Of a DNA stretch of 64,000 bases, positions 31,890 to 44,844 are shown in pieces. The notes below the pieces were generated by a model. The model was not told the DNA's origin. It searched no databases and worked only from the letters and a program-made list of their open reading frames with translations. The first letter of the stretch is position 1. Each line of letters starts with the position of its first letter. The DNA comes from Micropterix aruncella (taxonomy: Eukaryota > Arthropoda > Insecta > Lepidoptera > Micropterigidae), in assembly GCA_944548615.1 (NCBI GenBank), contig OX155951.1:41397964-41461963 (forward strand), read 5' to 3'. Made by a program: the position numbers and the translations under genes.

Positions 31890-33425
31890 TAAATGTTATT
31901 TCAAAATCAAGTTATTCAGTCGTTTCTCTGTTGTTTGTTATTGTGCCAGATTATGTGCCAATATGGAAGAATTTAAGCTTGACTTTATTTTCGAATATAA
32001 TGTCTTCGAATATAATGTCTCATCCTTCATAACGCGAATGCTTACTTTAACGCATTCAGTTCTTGAGAGTTTTACAGCAGAGACATTAACCAACTCTTCG
32101 CAGATTTTTCTACAAAATGTTAGGTTTTAAATTTCTTTTTTAGAACGGCGACCATAGATATTACTCTAATATGAATAATGTTAGGAATTATACGTATAAA
32201 TACACTATTTAAATAAAACATTGGCACGCTTACATATTTCGTTTGTATTTCACTAGAACAGCCAAAGTCAGCAAACAACGGAAAGGTAACGAACAAAAAA
32301 TGTTTGACCTGGAAGGTTGCGAGACAGGGATGGACGATTTCTCTCTCGTTCGGCTTTGTTTTCCGATCTCTCCAGCACGACTGACGTCAGCGCGAATTTT
32401 GAAGCACGGAGAGTCGACTAAGTTGCAGCAACAATCGACAAACAGATTTGCTTCACGAGCATGAAGAAAAAAATCCATACCATTGTAATCCGTCACACCG
32501 CAAACCACTTTTGTTTTACCTTTCGCTGAATACGGTTTGCAAAAATGATGAGTGAACGCGAACAAAGAAGCCTTTGAGGGCGTTCTCTGCGGTTCCCACG
32601 AGTCCACGCGAGTCCCCTCTGCATCAAAACTGCCTTTATCGCTGCTCCACACTCTCCTCGCTCGTACCCTCCTTTTCCGTGATATGTTTAGCCCATTATT
32701 CTTTCCTTGCTAGAGGGACGCTCAAAGTTTTCTATAAATTCGCATTATCGTCCTTTGAAATATGAAAGTGCATAGGATGGTTTATTCGATTTGGGTGGAA
32801 TCGAAGGAGAAACTTGTGGCTATTTTCGAGCTATGACAATTTGGCAAAAATGACTATGCCATACCGATCGACATTGATGCAGAGTGAATCATGAAAATGA
32901 AAAGAATCTAATCAGTGACCATAGAAATATTGCCCATCGTGAGACTCATCAATTACTAAAGATTTAATGACATGTTGTTGCAACCTGATGACGATATTCA
33001 CAAATGAAAATGTTACCGAAAGTCAACCTTACCGAAAATCGTGAAGTTTGCCTGCCTCAGGCATTTGAGCAACGTAATGAGGATCGTTCGAACCCACAAA
33101 GATTGGTTAGTATACTGACACGTGAAAACGTGTGACGTCATCGACGTCTTAAAGAAGCGAACGAAATGATAAACAATATAAAGTAGGTACATTGAATCAG
33201 CTAGAAGGACCAAACAAAAATTTGGTGGGTAGTGTTTCTTTTCTTTTTGTGTGAAAACGTCTTTCGTGGATAACTTTTCAGCATAACTTTTCACTCGACG
33301 ACCTAATCTTTTTCTGCTCATCTCAAAATTTTAGAATACATACCTACCTTAAGATCTACGTACAAAGCAAGAAACAGTCGTGTATCCCTCTCCCTTTCGG
33401 AGTTACGACTGATTCTTTAATTATT
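31890..33425. other. Gene-free stretch
   Basis: Contains a 17-bp tandem duplication (CGAATATAATGTCT at 31,991 and 32,006) and two TGACGTCA sites (32,382-32,389 and 33,133-33,140). The minus frame 32,230-32,652 (140 codons) shows no domain and is not called. Confidence 0.4.
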
Positions 33426-33813
33426 TAAGGTAAGGCGGGGTAAGTGCGCACGATTTTCCGACAAATTGACTTTTGTTGTCTTATATTTGGAAAACTACTA
33501 AAAAATTGGTATTAAATGTTATATTTCACTTGTAGTTCATCTAATTGGCTTTATAAAAGGTATGGTTAAATAGATGTAACTTTACTGTAAAAAAATAAAA
33601 AAATAAAAAACTGTGTGTGGTCACTCGGGTTTGCACCTTTCCATAAACGAGGTAAGTGTAGAATCGACTATTAATGTACTAGATGATCTCATGGAAAGAA
33701 ATAAGAGGCAAGTGTAAATAAGCACAGTGTCAAGCCAAATCAGAAACTTTTGTGTTTAAAAAAAAATACTTAGTTTTTTATCAAAGTTATAATATTTTTA
33801 TTAACGCAGAACA

Positions 33814-34143
33814 TTATGAAATAGAATAATTATTCAAACTAGTATCAAAAATAAGTTTTCCACGTCGGTTTTCAATAGGATCAGGCAGTATCATTTCAAT
33901 GTCATAATCGAAAATTGTAGAAGTATCAGCTACAGTAGGCCATGTGAAGGATCCATCCTGTGTTTTTCTTAAAAACATAGTTTTCAAACCACTTTCTGTT
34001 AGTGCAATTACTTTTCCAATGAAATATTTATATTGTTTTTTTGTTGCGAATTTTACCAGTATGTATGTTCCCTCTCTTATAGTTTTTGCTTTATTATAAG
34101 TTTTGGCATTTCCATCAGCGGCATCTGAGGCTTCTTCGCTGCT
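33814..34143 (-). pseudogene. Pogo-like transposase, C-terminal tail
   Basis: A 110-codon open frame ending with TAA at 33,814-33,816 reads EGTYILVKFATKKQ, then YFIGKVIALTESGLKTMF, then DIEMILPDP. This is the pattern of the C-terminal domain of Tigger/Jerky-like transposase-derived proteins in insects (VLVKF-TKK---FIG ... DI--LP-P). It lies one frame off the N-terminal part, directly after that part's stop, so an internal deletion joined the two ends out of frame. Confidence 0.65.
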
Positions 34144-34630
34144 ATTGAAGGTTCCAGATTAATCTTGGTTTACCATGCAGCTGGAGTGTATCCATAGTGG
34201 TTTTTAATAGCTTGAAATAGTCATAAACGATGAACGGATCTGTCATTTTTTTCCGAGAATATTCCACTGCCTGCGGTTTTTTAATCGACAAGTGATGTCG
34301 CTTTTTGAAATATACAAACCATGTTTCCCCTGGTTTATCATCTTTAAATGGAGTTTTCAATTGGTTTTCTTTCACAAAATTTTGGACCACTTCAAGGACT
34401 TCTGTACGCGATAGCCCAAACCCCCATTTTTCCATTACTCTTAGTCCATGTGCAAGCCTAGTCTCGTGAATTAGGGGTATAACAGTACTTTTTCCTTGCG
34501 TCGAACTTTTAACGCCACGTCTTCCTTTGAGATGAGCATGTAAAGTGGACTTCGAAATGTTATATACTCTGGTGGCTTCAGATAGAGTTTTCACACCTCT
34601 TCTAATTTCATTCAAAGCCTGTTGCAACAT
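34142..34630 (-). pseudogene. Pogo-like transposase, N-terminal DNA-binding part
   Basis: A 162-codon open frame. Residues about 14-38 (KTLSEATRVYNISKSTLHAH) form a psq-type helix-turn-helix. Residues about 55-125 (HGLRVMEKWGFGLSRTEVLE ... FVYFKKRHHLSIKKPQ) form a CENP-B/Tc5-type helix-turn-helix. The frame stops at LIWNLQ, exactly where pogo-family transposases carry the first catalytic aspartate (IWN-D), so the DDE core is gone. Upstream, the expected MVRNY start region (about 34,672) is present but in another frame, so a one-base loss in an A-run probably breaks the true N-terminus. A product from the internal ATG could still bind DNA; that is inference. Confidence 0.8.
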
Positions 34631-35204
34631 TTCTTTAGTGTATGCCTCTCCTCTACTCGTTTCCTTATGTAATTGCGCACCATGATGACCTTTTCGTAAT
34701 GCTAGAACAATCGAAAAAAATATGTAAAAAATGTGACGATGTAAGTATAATTCGCCGAGGGAAGTGTAAACACTGTCTACACTTACCTCTTAGGATGAAT
34801 CCACTCTTACCTCATATACACAAAAACACGAGGTAAGTGTAGACTCTTCCAAATATCAAAAATGGTATATATTGCGTGGGATTTTATACGTCACGGTAAA
34901 AGGTGCAATGTTTTTTAATATATTTTAACAAAAACAGTTTGACTTACCTATTAAAATTCACAAAATCTCAGATGCTTAAAAAAACACGCGTCATCTCGTC
35001 CGCGGGGTGAATGCTGCTTGTCAATTTTGTACACAATACAAGTGGCCGATGGCTCGAGCAGATCGCTGTTTTATCGATAACGCGCTAGACGACTTTAGTG
35101 GCTACACGTACATCTAGATGGCGCTGTTATATTAATTTATTATTATTGTATAAGGACAAGAGTTTGCACTTCCCTCGGATTTACACTTGCCCCGCCTTAC
35201 CTTA

Positions 35205-36225
35205 TTGTTTTATAAAGAATTAATTTCTATAACATTGATTTTGATTTTGGCAATCATTGACATTGAGTTTGGCTACAAAAATAACAGGGATCGAATGGCA
35301 AAATCCTAACCTCATGCTTATTCGATTCTCTCACACAACTGGAATTGGCCCGTTCTAGGGTTGACAGGGCTTTATTAGTATAATAAATTATTTAAACGTA
35401 AAGTAAAATTCTCATGAAACAAATGTGGTCCATATCCGACCCCTCCATTGTTCGATGATGGAAGTTGAATACACTTAGCAACGAACGATTGTTTATCTTT
35501 AGAATATATAATACCACTTTGCGCCGCAACTCTTGGACCACTAGAAATATTTAAGTATTTGCGGACAACAAAGCGTTTCATCGTTAACTCTGGCGAGACC
35601 TTAGTATGTGAGATTTTTAAAAGTGTTTTCAGGTCAAAACCCTACGTATTCAGTCTCACGACTCATCGATCGAGTCGCAGACACTAACTAATGCCTGCCT
35701 ATAGGCACTAATCATCTATTTATCGGGTCGGCCGTGACTCGCGCGCGCGAGAGAAAGAGCTACCACTGTTCTTCCTTCCTGCCTTTTGAAAGGCCGTCTT
35801 GTTTCTTTTGCTCCGCTCATCTGGCTGCTCTTTCATTCATCATCCGCCGTTTCGCCGTTTCTTATTGTCTTCGGGGCGGTTCGTTGTCTTCCAACATCGC
35901 GAATCAGGGGCACAATTAAAATTTATAGCTTTTGTTTCGAGTCCGTTGCTCTCTTTGTCTCGCGAAATCGCTCCTAGTCATTAAGACGTGCCCTAATAAA
36001 TACGTTAATTGCTTCGAAAATCGAAGCGGCTTCTATTCGCCTCCAGTTCGGGCTGGAACAGGCGTCTCTGGCCTGCTGTCTCTTCAGTGCGTGTCTAGAC
36101 TGTGATTGTCATCACCAGAATAAATCTGATATACATACATTTTACCACATACCGACTCAGAGAATATATACTAGCATTGAATATATATCGTCTTAGATTG
36201 CTCAAAGCTTTACTATGATTTGGCA
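35205..36225. other. Gene-free stretch
   Basis: No gene recognised. The block 35,730-35,990 is GC-richer, with three overlapping plus frames of ~60 codons that have no domain, and a CGCGCGCGAG run at 35,738-35,747. Confidence 0.35.
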
Positions 36226-38280
36226 GCTATTATTGTACTATGAACTGCAACATGTAGATGGCGTATGTTCAATATGTCTTCTCGTATGTTCAATATGGCG
36301 GGGTTGGTGGTATAGCAGTATGACAACGAACTATAAATGGCGCTTTAAACACCTATCTCGTAATAAAATCATAATACATTAACAAACGAGTTTTTAAATC
36401 ATAGCTCTTATAATGTATATATTCTTTACATAAAGATGTCAATTTTTTATTTGGTTTCAATACGTAATAATTAAGCACTTTAATGTTCAGATAGACTAAT
36501 AATAATAATTATGCACTCCCATTCAGATAGACTAATAGATGGCATTCTATCCGTATTATTTCAGTGATGTAATCAGCCTATATAAACTATGCGATAAATG
36601 GCACTAATAATTGAATGTTATTATTGTTATCATCGATTAAATTAATAGATTTTTATAATCAATCGGTCCTTTATAAAATAAAACATTTATTTTCAATGCT
36701 ATTATATATGGTCAAATAAATTGCTATTACGTGTACTTTCGCCGTACAATGCTATCAGCGCCACCTGCATGTCGCTGGCGCAGAAGGGTTGCCAAAACGT
36801 ACTATGACTTTTATTAATCTAATACCATATATAAACAATGTTAAATGTTTTTATTTATCAACGCATGTGTTTTTATAACAAGATTCTAGCCTAAGTCAAA
36901 ACATTGAGGAGAAATAATTTTGAAAATGTGATTGATATACGGCATCATATACTTTCCCATATAACGTCTTGATTAAGCGACTTAAATGCGTAGCTGTTTT
37001 AAAAAATTGACTATATAATCGCGATAATTTATTTGAATTAGATTTCCAAACTCTTTCGTTTTCTTCTCTCCGATTTGACTGATTTCTATTGAATAATCGC
37101 GTTTTTTAGGTTCGGTTTTCAAATATTTTTTCCCTGTGTTTTTTAAATTTTGATTATTTAACTCGTAAGCCACCAAAGATATTAAGACATTTCTAATAGA
37201 TTGTACCTACACATCAGGCGAAAGCAAAGGTATTTGATATAAACACAAATTAGGGCCTACTTAATTACAAAACCACCGCGACAGTTTTGGCGGCTAAAGT
37301 CGGCTTTAAACGATAGGTCAATTCAAAGAGTTATGTAATCTATTACTATCTTCATTTTCATAAGTACACATGAAATAAACCATAACCAGAAAACATTAAT
37401 AATCAACGTAGTCAGGTACTCTATACAAAAATAATCAAATAATACACAAAAAAAATGTATCACAAGAAATTTGAAAAAAAAAACTTTTAAAGATGGTCAG
37501 ATACATAGGCCAAACACTATAATCTACTTATTTAACGTTACAATAAAAATTCTGTTAAAAAAAATAACATCTATTATATCTATTTATCTGAAGAATTTAA
37601 TATCTATCTATATATGATTCGTTCAAAACAAAAACAGACCATGTGACTGATCAAACTTTAGTTAAATCAATAAAAACATCTCAATGTAAAAAAAAATGTA
37701 CTATCGTTATGAAATAATAAATATTTTAAAGTTATTTCATCATTTATACCTATGATTTTGTTCAGTAATATTAAAAATATATTTTGGAATAGGTACTTTT
37801 TTTTGTTAGAATAAAATAATATAGTTTGTTTTTGTCTTGAGAATGTCAAAATAAAACAAATGGCGTATATTTTTCTTTATACTAAAACTACTCTCTTCCA
37901 GCTTCATTCCCTTCGTCCTCTTCAGTTTCAGACGTGTCATGTTCCTGAGTTTCTTGAGACTTAATAAAATCAAAGTATTTTATTTCATTTTCGTGTAGGT
38001 ATGTATTGATACAGTTTCCTTATTAGATTTTATCAGATTTTCCTTTTCCATATTTATACTGAATGGTTCCATATTTTTGACATGAACTTTGGGCTCTTAT
38101 AAACAAAATGTATTCCAGACATTGAATGATGCACATTCTGAGTCACATCTTTTCAATACAATTTTGTTAAAGAAACGTGAGAGGTTGGTGTGTTTTATGC
38201 ATTAGGTTGATGGATAACCTAAAATCAAACAACTTTGCATTCATAACTCATATTCGCCAAAAACGTCACTTGGGCTGTTT
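36226..38280. other. Gene-free, AT-rich stretch with short direct repeats
   Basis: CGTATGTTCAATATG occurs twice (36,262 and 36,283) and TTCAGATAGACTAATA twice (36,486 and 36,522). The rest, to 38,280, is strongly AT-rich with no gene. Confidence 0.4.
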
Positions 38281-38289
38281 TTGTTTTGA

Positions 38290-38790
38290 GCGAATTATAT
38301 ATAAAAATGGATGTTGGTTTATATATATGTATGTCTGTCCGAGCTTAATAGACCGCTTGATCGATCACCATGAAAGTTAGCACATATATGTATTTTTTCA
38401 TGGAGAAGGTTTTTATTATATCCGCTTTGACGTAACTCGCCACTGCATGGCGCTGCAGTGCATGAACTTCTATACCGTTCAACGGATCGCCATGAAAATT
38501 GGTATAACTATGTATTTGAGCAGGGATAATATTTTCGCGCTATCAACTTTGTTGTAACTTGTCACTAGATGGGGCTGCAGCACATCAATACCTTTCAACC
38601 TTCTATACCTTTCAACCGATCGCCATGTTTTTTTAATGAATACGAGAGTGGAAGTTAAAATGGACCAATATAATGTGATTTTTCGAAGGGATATCTGAAG
38701 GATACTTGGGGGGTGGGGGGGGGGGGAGGAGGGGGAGCGGATACTCGAGCATTGCCGGGTAAGATTCCACTAGCTTTATATAAAAATATT
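38290..38790 (+). repeat. Dispersed repeat with two internal ~130-bp units
   Basis: The repeat is bracketed by TTATATATAAAAATG at the left and TTTATATAAAAATA at the right. Two internal units each contain GATCGCCATGAAA-TT, a TATGTATTT block, and a CACT(G/A)-(G)ATGG(C/G)GCTGCAG segment. A G-rich tract follows (38,708-38,740), then CATTGCCGGGTAAGA-TCCACTAGC, a terminus I associate with Helitron-like or SINE-like repeats of Lepidoptera (memory, unverified). Confidence 0.6.
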
Positions 38791-38794
38791 CTTT

Positions 38795-41035
38795 TTTTTC
38801 TGATCATAAAAAAAACATTTTAGCTCCGGAAAATACTGCGAGTAATGGCCGCTTTATATGTTGGTCGATGCTTTGACCACTACCTATGTCTCTTGCTCTT
38901 TCCCATACATTTTTCACGCGTCACAGTGTTGCCGACCCCCTTCCACATTAGCGATGCGGCCAAGTATTGGCCAACGTAGAGAGCGGGCATTAGCGCGTAA
39001 CGAGCACAAGTATACGAACTTCTTTGCTGTCTCAAACACATCCTAACAAGCTAAAATAGATTCACTGAAATCCGCGCCAGACCGATCATGCAATATTGAT
39101 CTTGCTCTAAACCTGGCAAGTCAATAGACTCTTGTGTTTTTACGACTGTTTAACTAGTGTGCATTTTGTTTCAAGCTTTTTGGCACTCGGCTATGTTGGC
39201 GTCCGTTGCCGCCTCGGCCGTTGCTTTTTACGCAGGGGGAATTATGCGCGACTTATTTATATATTCGGCTACTAAATGCTTTTTGTTTGACGCAACTGGA
39301 CGCTGCGCGGACTCAAGACGCCGACTGTTGCGGACGCACACGTAACGGTCATCTCCACGCAAGGTGCCACTGCGGTGCAGTGTATTTCGTGAGGGGTTGC
39401 GCGATTCTTTCGGTCATCGTAGAAAAATACATTAGTTGTTATCTGTTGTAGAAAATAGATTTTGTAGCGGTTTATGTAATATCGAATTGACTAATTCTTT
39501 TTTCTAAATTATTTTATCTGCCTATTTTTGATAATTCGGTAGTGTTAATGGCATCTGCCAGAATTTAATTCAACTAGCGTCCGGTGAGCTAAGAAACGGT
39601 AAATGAAAATAAACAAGCCTTATTCATAACACAAGTCTTCTCCACTACGGCAGAACTTTACAACACACTCTAAAATTTATAGGATTAAACTAGGTTACCG
39701 AATCAGGCACATATGATTAGGTTCACCCTAGTTTTTTCGTATTTTGTCACTGTGAAAAGTTAGTTTCACCTTTTTTACTGCAAATATAATAGTTTAATTT
39801 TTCGACAAAATGACTCGCTTATGATGAAGCCTTTCTTCATTAGTTTGCTATTTTTTTATAATTTAGAATGCGTATTGTCTGTGTGAACAAACTTTTAGGT
39901 AAATATGGCAGAAACTCCGATGGGCCTTAGGTACTGTCCCCCTAAGAGAAGGAAAACCCGGAAAACCATTTAATAGTATCACTTTTGCAGCAATACAACG
40001 AATTATTTATGTTTAATTTTATAAATGTATTGGTCGATCAAAGTCTAAAGCGCATTTTGATTAAAGTCTCGTTTGGTAAAAATAGACAGTTATTTAACAG
40101 AAATCGATCCAAATACATCACCGACTGAAATGATGGGTAAATCAATACATCACGTTTGCTCTACGAAGGATCGATTGTATGGCAGTAAAACTGGGGTATC
40201 TACGGAAAGCCAAACCTTAGTTTGAGTTTTGAGCCCTGATTAATATCGTTGAAACATCAAGCGATGCGGCAGACGGCTACAGAAAATTTACAATATAAAA
40301 ATACTTATAACTGTATCCAACGGATACTAATGTGTGCAAACTGTTCCGGAACGGTTTAAAGAATTCCCGCATCTGTCGCGCTCATTGTGCGCGTCTGCTA
40401 ATGCCGAATGCCATTTGCATATTTAGATCTTTCGCTGCCCCAACGTTTACTTGGGAGGGTCACAGGTCGCCGCATTAGCTGCTCCCGATCGACATTTCAT
40501 ACCAGGGGCAGCGCTTTTTTCTTACTTGGCGGGTCCGCGCGACGTTACCGGTTCGTAGCGGCTTTATACGATTTTAACGATGCGAATGGAGTGGCCATTT
40601 CGCATAGCACCATTTAATTTCTGTAATAAATATAGGTACATCGCATAATAGTTGTAGTAAAACAAACTATGCTTGTACTAAAAGTAAGTATACAAGTATA
40701 TAAAATAAAGTCACATTATTATGAGCAAAATGCAATTTTCATAAAAAAGAGCAGTTAAAAATAATCATTATTATAGTTATTCAGTTACAAAACAAAACAA
40801 AAACAATTATTATAGTTACAAAAAAATACAATGTCAAAAAATCATAATAGTCATTCATAAATATATGTATGTGTACCTATGTGTGCATATATGGATATAT
40901 ATTTTATCTATAGATGTATATAAGTATCTATCCATATTTGTATATGCGTAAATATTTGTAGTTTTATATTTGTCGTTTTAAATATAAGTACTAACTATAG
41001 TTTAAGTTGACAGTGCACACTTAATGTCGTCATTA
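38795..41035. other. Gene-free stretch of about 2.2 kb
   Basis: No gene recognised. Short frames at 38,858-39,046, 39,157-39,451 and 40,408-40,617 lack domains. The region alternates AT-rich parts with GC-richer patches near 39,180-39,380 and 40,360-40,570. Confidence 0.35.
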
Positions 41036-41049
41036 AAAGTCTGCCTTAG

Positions 41050-41195
41050 AACAGGCCTAGGCCTAGTTAGGCGACTGTGTCAATCATTAAAAAAAATGTC
41101 GCATCAATTTCTTGCTAACATCTTAATCAAATATGACATTATTTTTTTACTAGATTAAATAAATAAATAAATAAATAAAATTAAAAATAATAATG
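41050..41195 (+). mobile_element. LINE 3' end, family V, copy 2
   Basis: GGCCTAGTTAGGCGACTGTG is followed by an AT-rich UTR segment containing TTTCTTGCTAAC and an (AAATA)-type tail (about 41,154-41,180). It shares its motif with 29,220 and 48,037. Confidence 0.55.
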
Positions 41196-41199
41196 TATA

Positions 41200-42335
41200 A
41201 GGAATTCGAATGACGATCAATCATTGTCAAGTAATACAGTTAGGGGAAAATGTTAAGTAATTATTGAGAAATATGGGTAAAAACAAGATCAATTATATAA
41301 TCGTTAGGAAATCAAAATCACAAATAAATAGATTTATAGATCAAAAATAAGCAAGTTAAGGAAATCAAAAGCATAATCAAATAATAATATATACATTGCT
41401 TAATGAACAAATGTAATTAGTTATAAAAATTAAGAACAGTTAAAATAATCACACTCGTCTAAGTCATAAGATAGTCATAATTATAATGTAATAATAAGTA
41501 GGTATGCATGATATTTTTTTAGCAAAGGGTGGATTAAAAAACTTTTTGGCTTATAGAGAGTAAAGCGCGGTTAAATCAATTTAGCGAATGCGCTAATCCA
41601 CAGAATTAATGCATGTTTTTTGGTGAAAACAGTCATTTACATTTGTGTGAAAAAATATATATAATATATATAATCCTTTAAAAAAATGCCCGTGCAGTAA
41701 AAACACTTTGTATATATTGTCGTCCTGCGAGTTCACGCCTGCCACGAAATTATTTCACTTCATAGTTTAACTTGCATTTTTGATAATGTTGATTCCATGT
41801 GACAAGATATGAGAGCTTTAGATGCTGAAAGTCTTACCACTGTCACAGATGAAAAGAAAAGTCTGTTTATTAAGATTCGCCCTAGTAGTTACATCACATT
41901 CGTGGGACCAGGGCTAGGGTAAAATCGACCCGTTTCCATGCGCCAACAAAGAAAAGTCCGCCCCAAGCTTTCCGGTATCGTGACCGTCTCGATCGCATGG
42001 CTCTCTTCATGACGCGGAGTCTCCGCGGGGCCGCCGTGCCTTGCACCGCATGCTACGGCATCGCCCCGGGCAATTACGACCTCCTACCCCACCACCATCT
42101 ACCACCAACCTTTCCACCCACCCGACCAACCCGTTTATCAACCATCGCCGACGCCGTTGCTCAGGATTTTTCTCATAATCCGCGGACAACCATATTACTC
42201 CGTAGTGAAGCAGACGCGATTTGTTTCGAACTGGCTGCTATTACGTCATTCGAGCTGTTAACCGATGATGGACGAGAGCGCATGCTTCGTGTGGCGAACC
42301 GTCTTATGACTTTACGATTGTTCGCTACGATGTTA
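41200..42335. other. Gene-free stretch
   Basis: AT-rich to 41,700, then a GC-rich part (41,990-42,200). The plus frame 41,997-42,356 (119 codons) is proline- and arginine-rich at the start, with no domain, and runs into a MITE fragment, so it is not called a gene. Confidence 0.4.
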
Positions 42336-42338
42336 TGT

Positions 42339-42398
42339 TCCTACTCTTTATTGTGAAATTTCACAATGAGCGGGTTTATTATCCTACGCCAATATAAT
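42339..42398. mobile_element. MITE family P, solo terminal repeat
   Basis: About 60 bp beginning CTACTCTTTATTGTGAAATT, with the perfect 18-bp palindrome at 42,350-42,367 and GCGGGTTTATTAT, match the termini of the P elements at 9,368 and 52,062. Homology fades after about 42,398. Confidence 0.7.
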
Positions 42399-42616
42399 TT
42401 ACATATTCTGCATGTGTCAAGCATAGCAAATTAAGTGCTGGGATTTATTTTCAGAACTTGCAATTGGTTCAAACGCACTACCGCAATTAGAACTTCATAC
42501 TGTCCGCAGTATCAATGCTTATGAACGCTTATGTCCGCAGTATCACTGAATTTGCTTCCTCTACATGTATGTAGTTCTACTTATGCAGCGCTCGTCGACC
42601 GAATCCAACAAATCCG

Positions 42617-42960
42617 AAATAATAAAATAAAATAAATAATAATAATAAACGCTTTATTTGAACTTAAAAATTACAATACAAATATGCGACATTATTGCCA
42701 CAAAGCCAATATAACACTATATGTATTACAACTAACCTATCGTATATGCGGGCGCCGTGGAATTAATTATACTTACTATAAAATTCTACGAACGTGTAAA
42801 TATATACAAAATTACTTGATATAAACTAAAATTCCCGGGGAGAGGAAGGAGAGAGACTGAGAAGAAACTGGTTATATTATAGAGAGGTAGTACTATTTGA
42901 GGCGAGTCTTAAATGATTCTAAACATGTAACTATATTTAAAAATATAAAAAACACGACTG
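42617..42960 (-). mobile_element. LINE 3' end, family X, copy 3
   Basis: An AAATAATAATAATAAACG tail (about 42,632-42,651) precedes the reversed 3' UTR. The distal part, with GTAGTACTATTTGAGGCGAG and TCTTAAATGATTCTAAA, aligns with 25,295-25,345 of copy 2. No intact protein segment. Confidence 0.7.
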
Positions 42961-42964
42961 CCGT

Positions 42965-44500
42965 TACAGAAAGTGAACTATTGTATTTATATTTTTTATA
43001 TAACGGTTTTTTTTATTAAATATCTGGTTAATGTGTGGTTTTTTTTATTAAATATCTGTGGTCAGTTTTGTTAATTTTACTATAGGGATGCATATATATT
43101 TTCGGTGTGTACTCAATCAGACCTTTCATTTGATACTAAACACGATACATGTATGTTAATTTAATAACATTTGGACATTTAGATAACTATTTACTTGATA
43201 TTTGGAGAGTTTTGTATCTTGTGACATTCGGGATGACATAAGGATTTTAACAATACTACACACTTCTCTATCGATTCCAGCGTTGAGAAGGTATGTTGGA
43301 ATAAAGAAACAGAAAACATAACATAGATGAACCCTGAACACATTACATTCCTTTTCGTTCGGCGGTCGTGTAAAAAGGCGAGTTTTGTATATTTGCTGGA
43401 AGATCTTTCGAGAGTTTTGTACTATGGACGTTAAAAGAGTACGACAATTTTCAGTAAACTGCCAGAGAATTTACCCAAAAAAATGTAACAGAAATGTCCT
43501 CACTTCAGTTCCATTTTCTCTATCGAATCGTCAACTTAACTAACTATACCTATTTTGTTTTTTATTCTGTAAACGGCGTTAGGTCAAATAACAACCACTG
43601 TTTACCTACCAGTATGATTTGTGGTACTAGTTTTTTCCGAAGTAGTGGATTCTCGATCATTTCGGCGCGCCGTAGCAGAGTTGGCTTCTGTTTTTTTTCT
43701 CTTTGGTTCTTTCGCTTTTAATTTACCGCCCGCCGCTGTGTATTTCTTCGTGCACCGTATTATAGCATTGTTTCGCCATATAAGTTTGATCAGCGGCTCA
43801 GCGCGTCATTTACACAATATTATATTTCAGACCCCGCGGCGCGCTCCGGCCAACCCTCGAGTGCTTACAAGTCGGGCGTCGCAACGCAACGCGCGTCCAT
43901 TAACAGAGGTGTGAAAAACAGGAATTGGTAAATGCACTTAACGTTAGAGCACGCCATTATTGGCCGGAGAGCGCTCTCGCGTTATTGAAAGTAACCCATA
44001 CTGGCTTTTCCCCCCGTCGCACTCTTCCTCTTTCGCTCGCACGCACCGCGTCGGGTAAACTCGGGTATGAAAACGAAGCGCCTTGTCCGAATGCGAAAAG
44101 GCAGCTTTCTCGCCCGGAGAGCACTTACGTTAATTAAACGCTCAATCATATCAATGTTATCTACTGAACTGTTATTTGTCATAAGGGATGAAGTCGGCCC
44201 CGGAACGATAAATTATATAATAACTCTCCGAGCTCTCATCAGCTCATTTATAAATAATGATATGATGAAGGAATCAACAGGCGAAAAAAGATGAAGAAAA
44301 CGGACACTGGAGCAGAGAAATTAATAAACTTAAGAGATATTATAATAGAGAGCACACCTAGAATTCAAATATTACTATTATATGAATCAATTGTCAGTTC
44401 AGTTAAGTTAAAAATATTCATCTATTCTTAAACAGAGAAGACATGTGGGAAGCGCAAAACAATCAAACAAAGAATAGCAAGAACCTGTATAAGAATAGTA
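42965..44500. other. Gene-free stretch
   Basis: Includes a repeated TTTTTTTATTAAATATCTG segment (about 43,010 and 43,041). GC-rich patches occur at 43,720-43,900 and 43,960-44,120, with overlapping frames on both strands of no recognised family. Confidence 0.35.
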
Positions 44501-44504
44501 TAAC

Positions 44505-44840
44505 CTGTTCTGATCTGCTGGTGATGGTATCTTTCCGTGTACCATTGCGACTTAATCGCCAAACGGAGTAAATTCCACCTTCCGCAGGTTGGCAGTAAAT
44601 ATGCACAAAACTGTTACATTTATAGGTACTAACTTAAATTTGTAATACGCAGCTCGGCGATATTGACGTATTCAACACGTCATCTATCGCTCTCAAGAAA
44701 GCAATGCTTAATAATATGTATTTATGAATATATTTAAATAGCATGTATCTATATTATAAACGTGTATTTACATTAACTTCATTTACTTATTATGACTCCT
44801 ACCTTCCCACCTCCCACTATGTGTGTTACTTTTTTTTTAA
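44505..44840 (+). pseudogene. LINE family A, decayed 3' copy
   Basis: This aligns with 2,195-2,570 of the family A element, sharing ATCTTTCCGTGTACCAT, CGCCAAACGGAGT, CACCTTCCGCAGGTT, CTCGGCGATATTGACGTATT and TATTATGACTCCT. Stops and indels break the frame (for example TAA after CGGAG). It lacks everything upstream of the last ~60 residues. Confidence 0.85.
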
Positions 44841-44844
44841 ATGT

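Larger units (their letters stand above)
33428..35202 (-). mobile_element. Core-deleted pogo/Tigger-like DNA transposon
   Basis: Terminal inverted repeats AGGTAAGGCGGGG(T/C)AAGTG match at 18 of 19 positions at both ends and are flanked by TA on each side (33,426-33,427 and 35,203-35,204), the target duplication of Tc1/mariner/pogo elements. Inside, the motif AGGYAAGTGTARA recurs in both orientations (about 33,648, 33,705, 34,759, 34,778, 34,829 and at the termini), as expected for transposase-binding sites. The 1,775-bp element carries the N-terminal DNA-binding part and the C-terminal tail of a transposase but no DDE catalytic core, so it is non-autonomous. Confidence 0.9.

Noticed and set aside
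32230..32652. 140-codon minus-strand open frame
   Set aside because: Overlaps plus-strand frames, no recognisable domain or splice context.
41997..42356. 119-codon plus-strand open frame
   Set aside because: Lies in a GC-rich patch with an opposite-strand frame, shows no motif, and its end runs into a MITE family P terminus.
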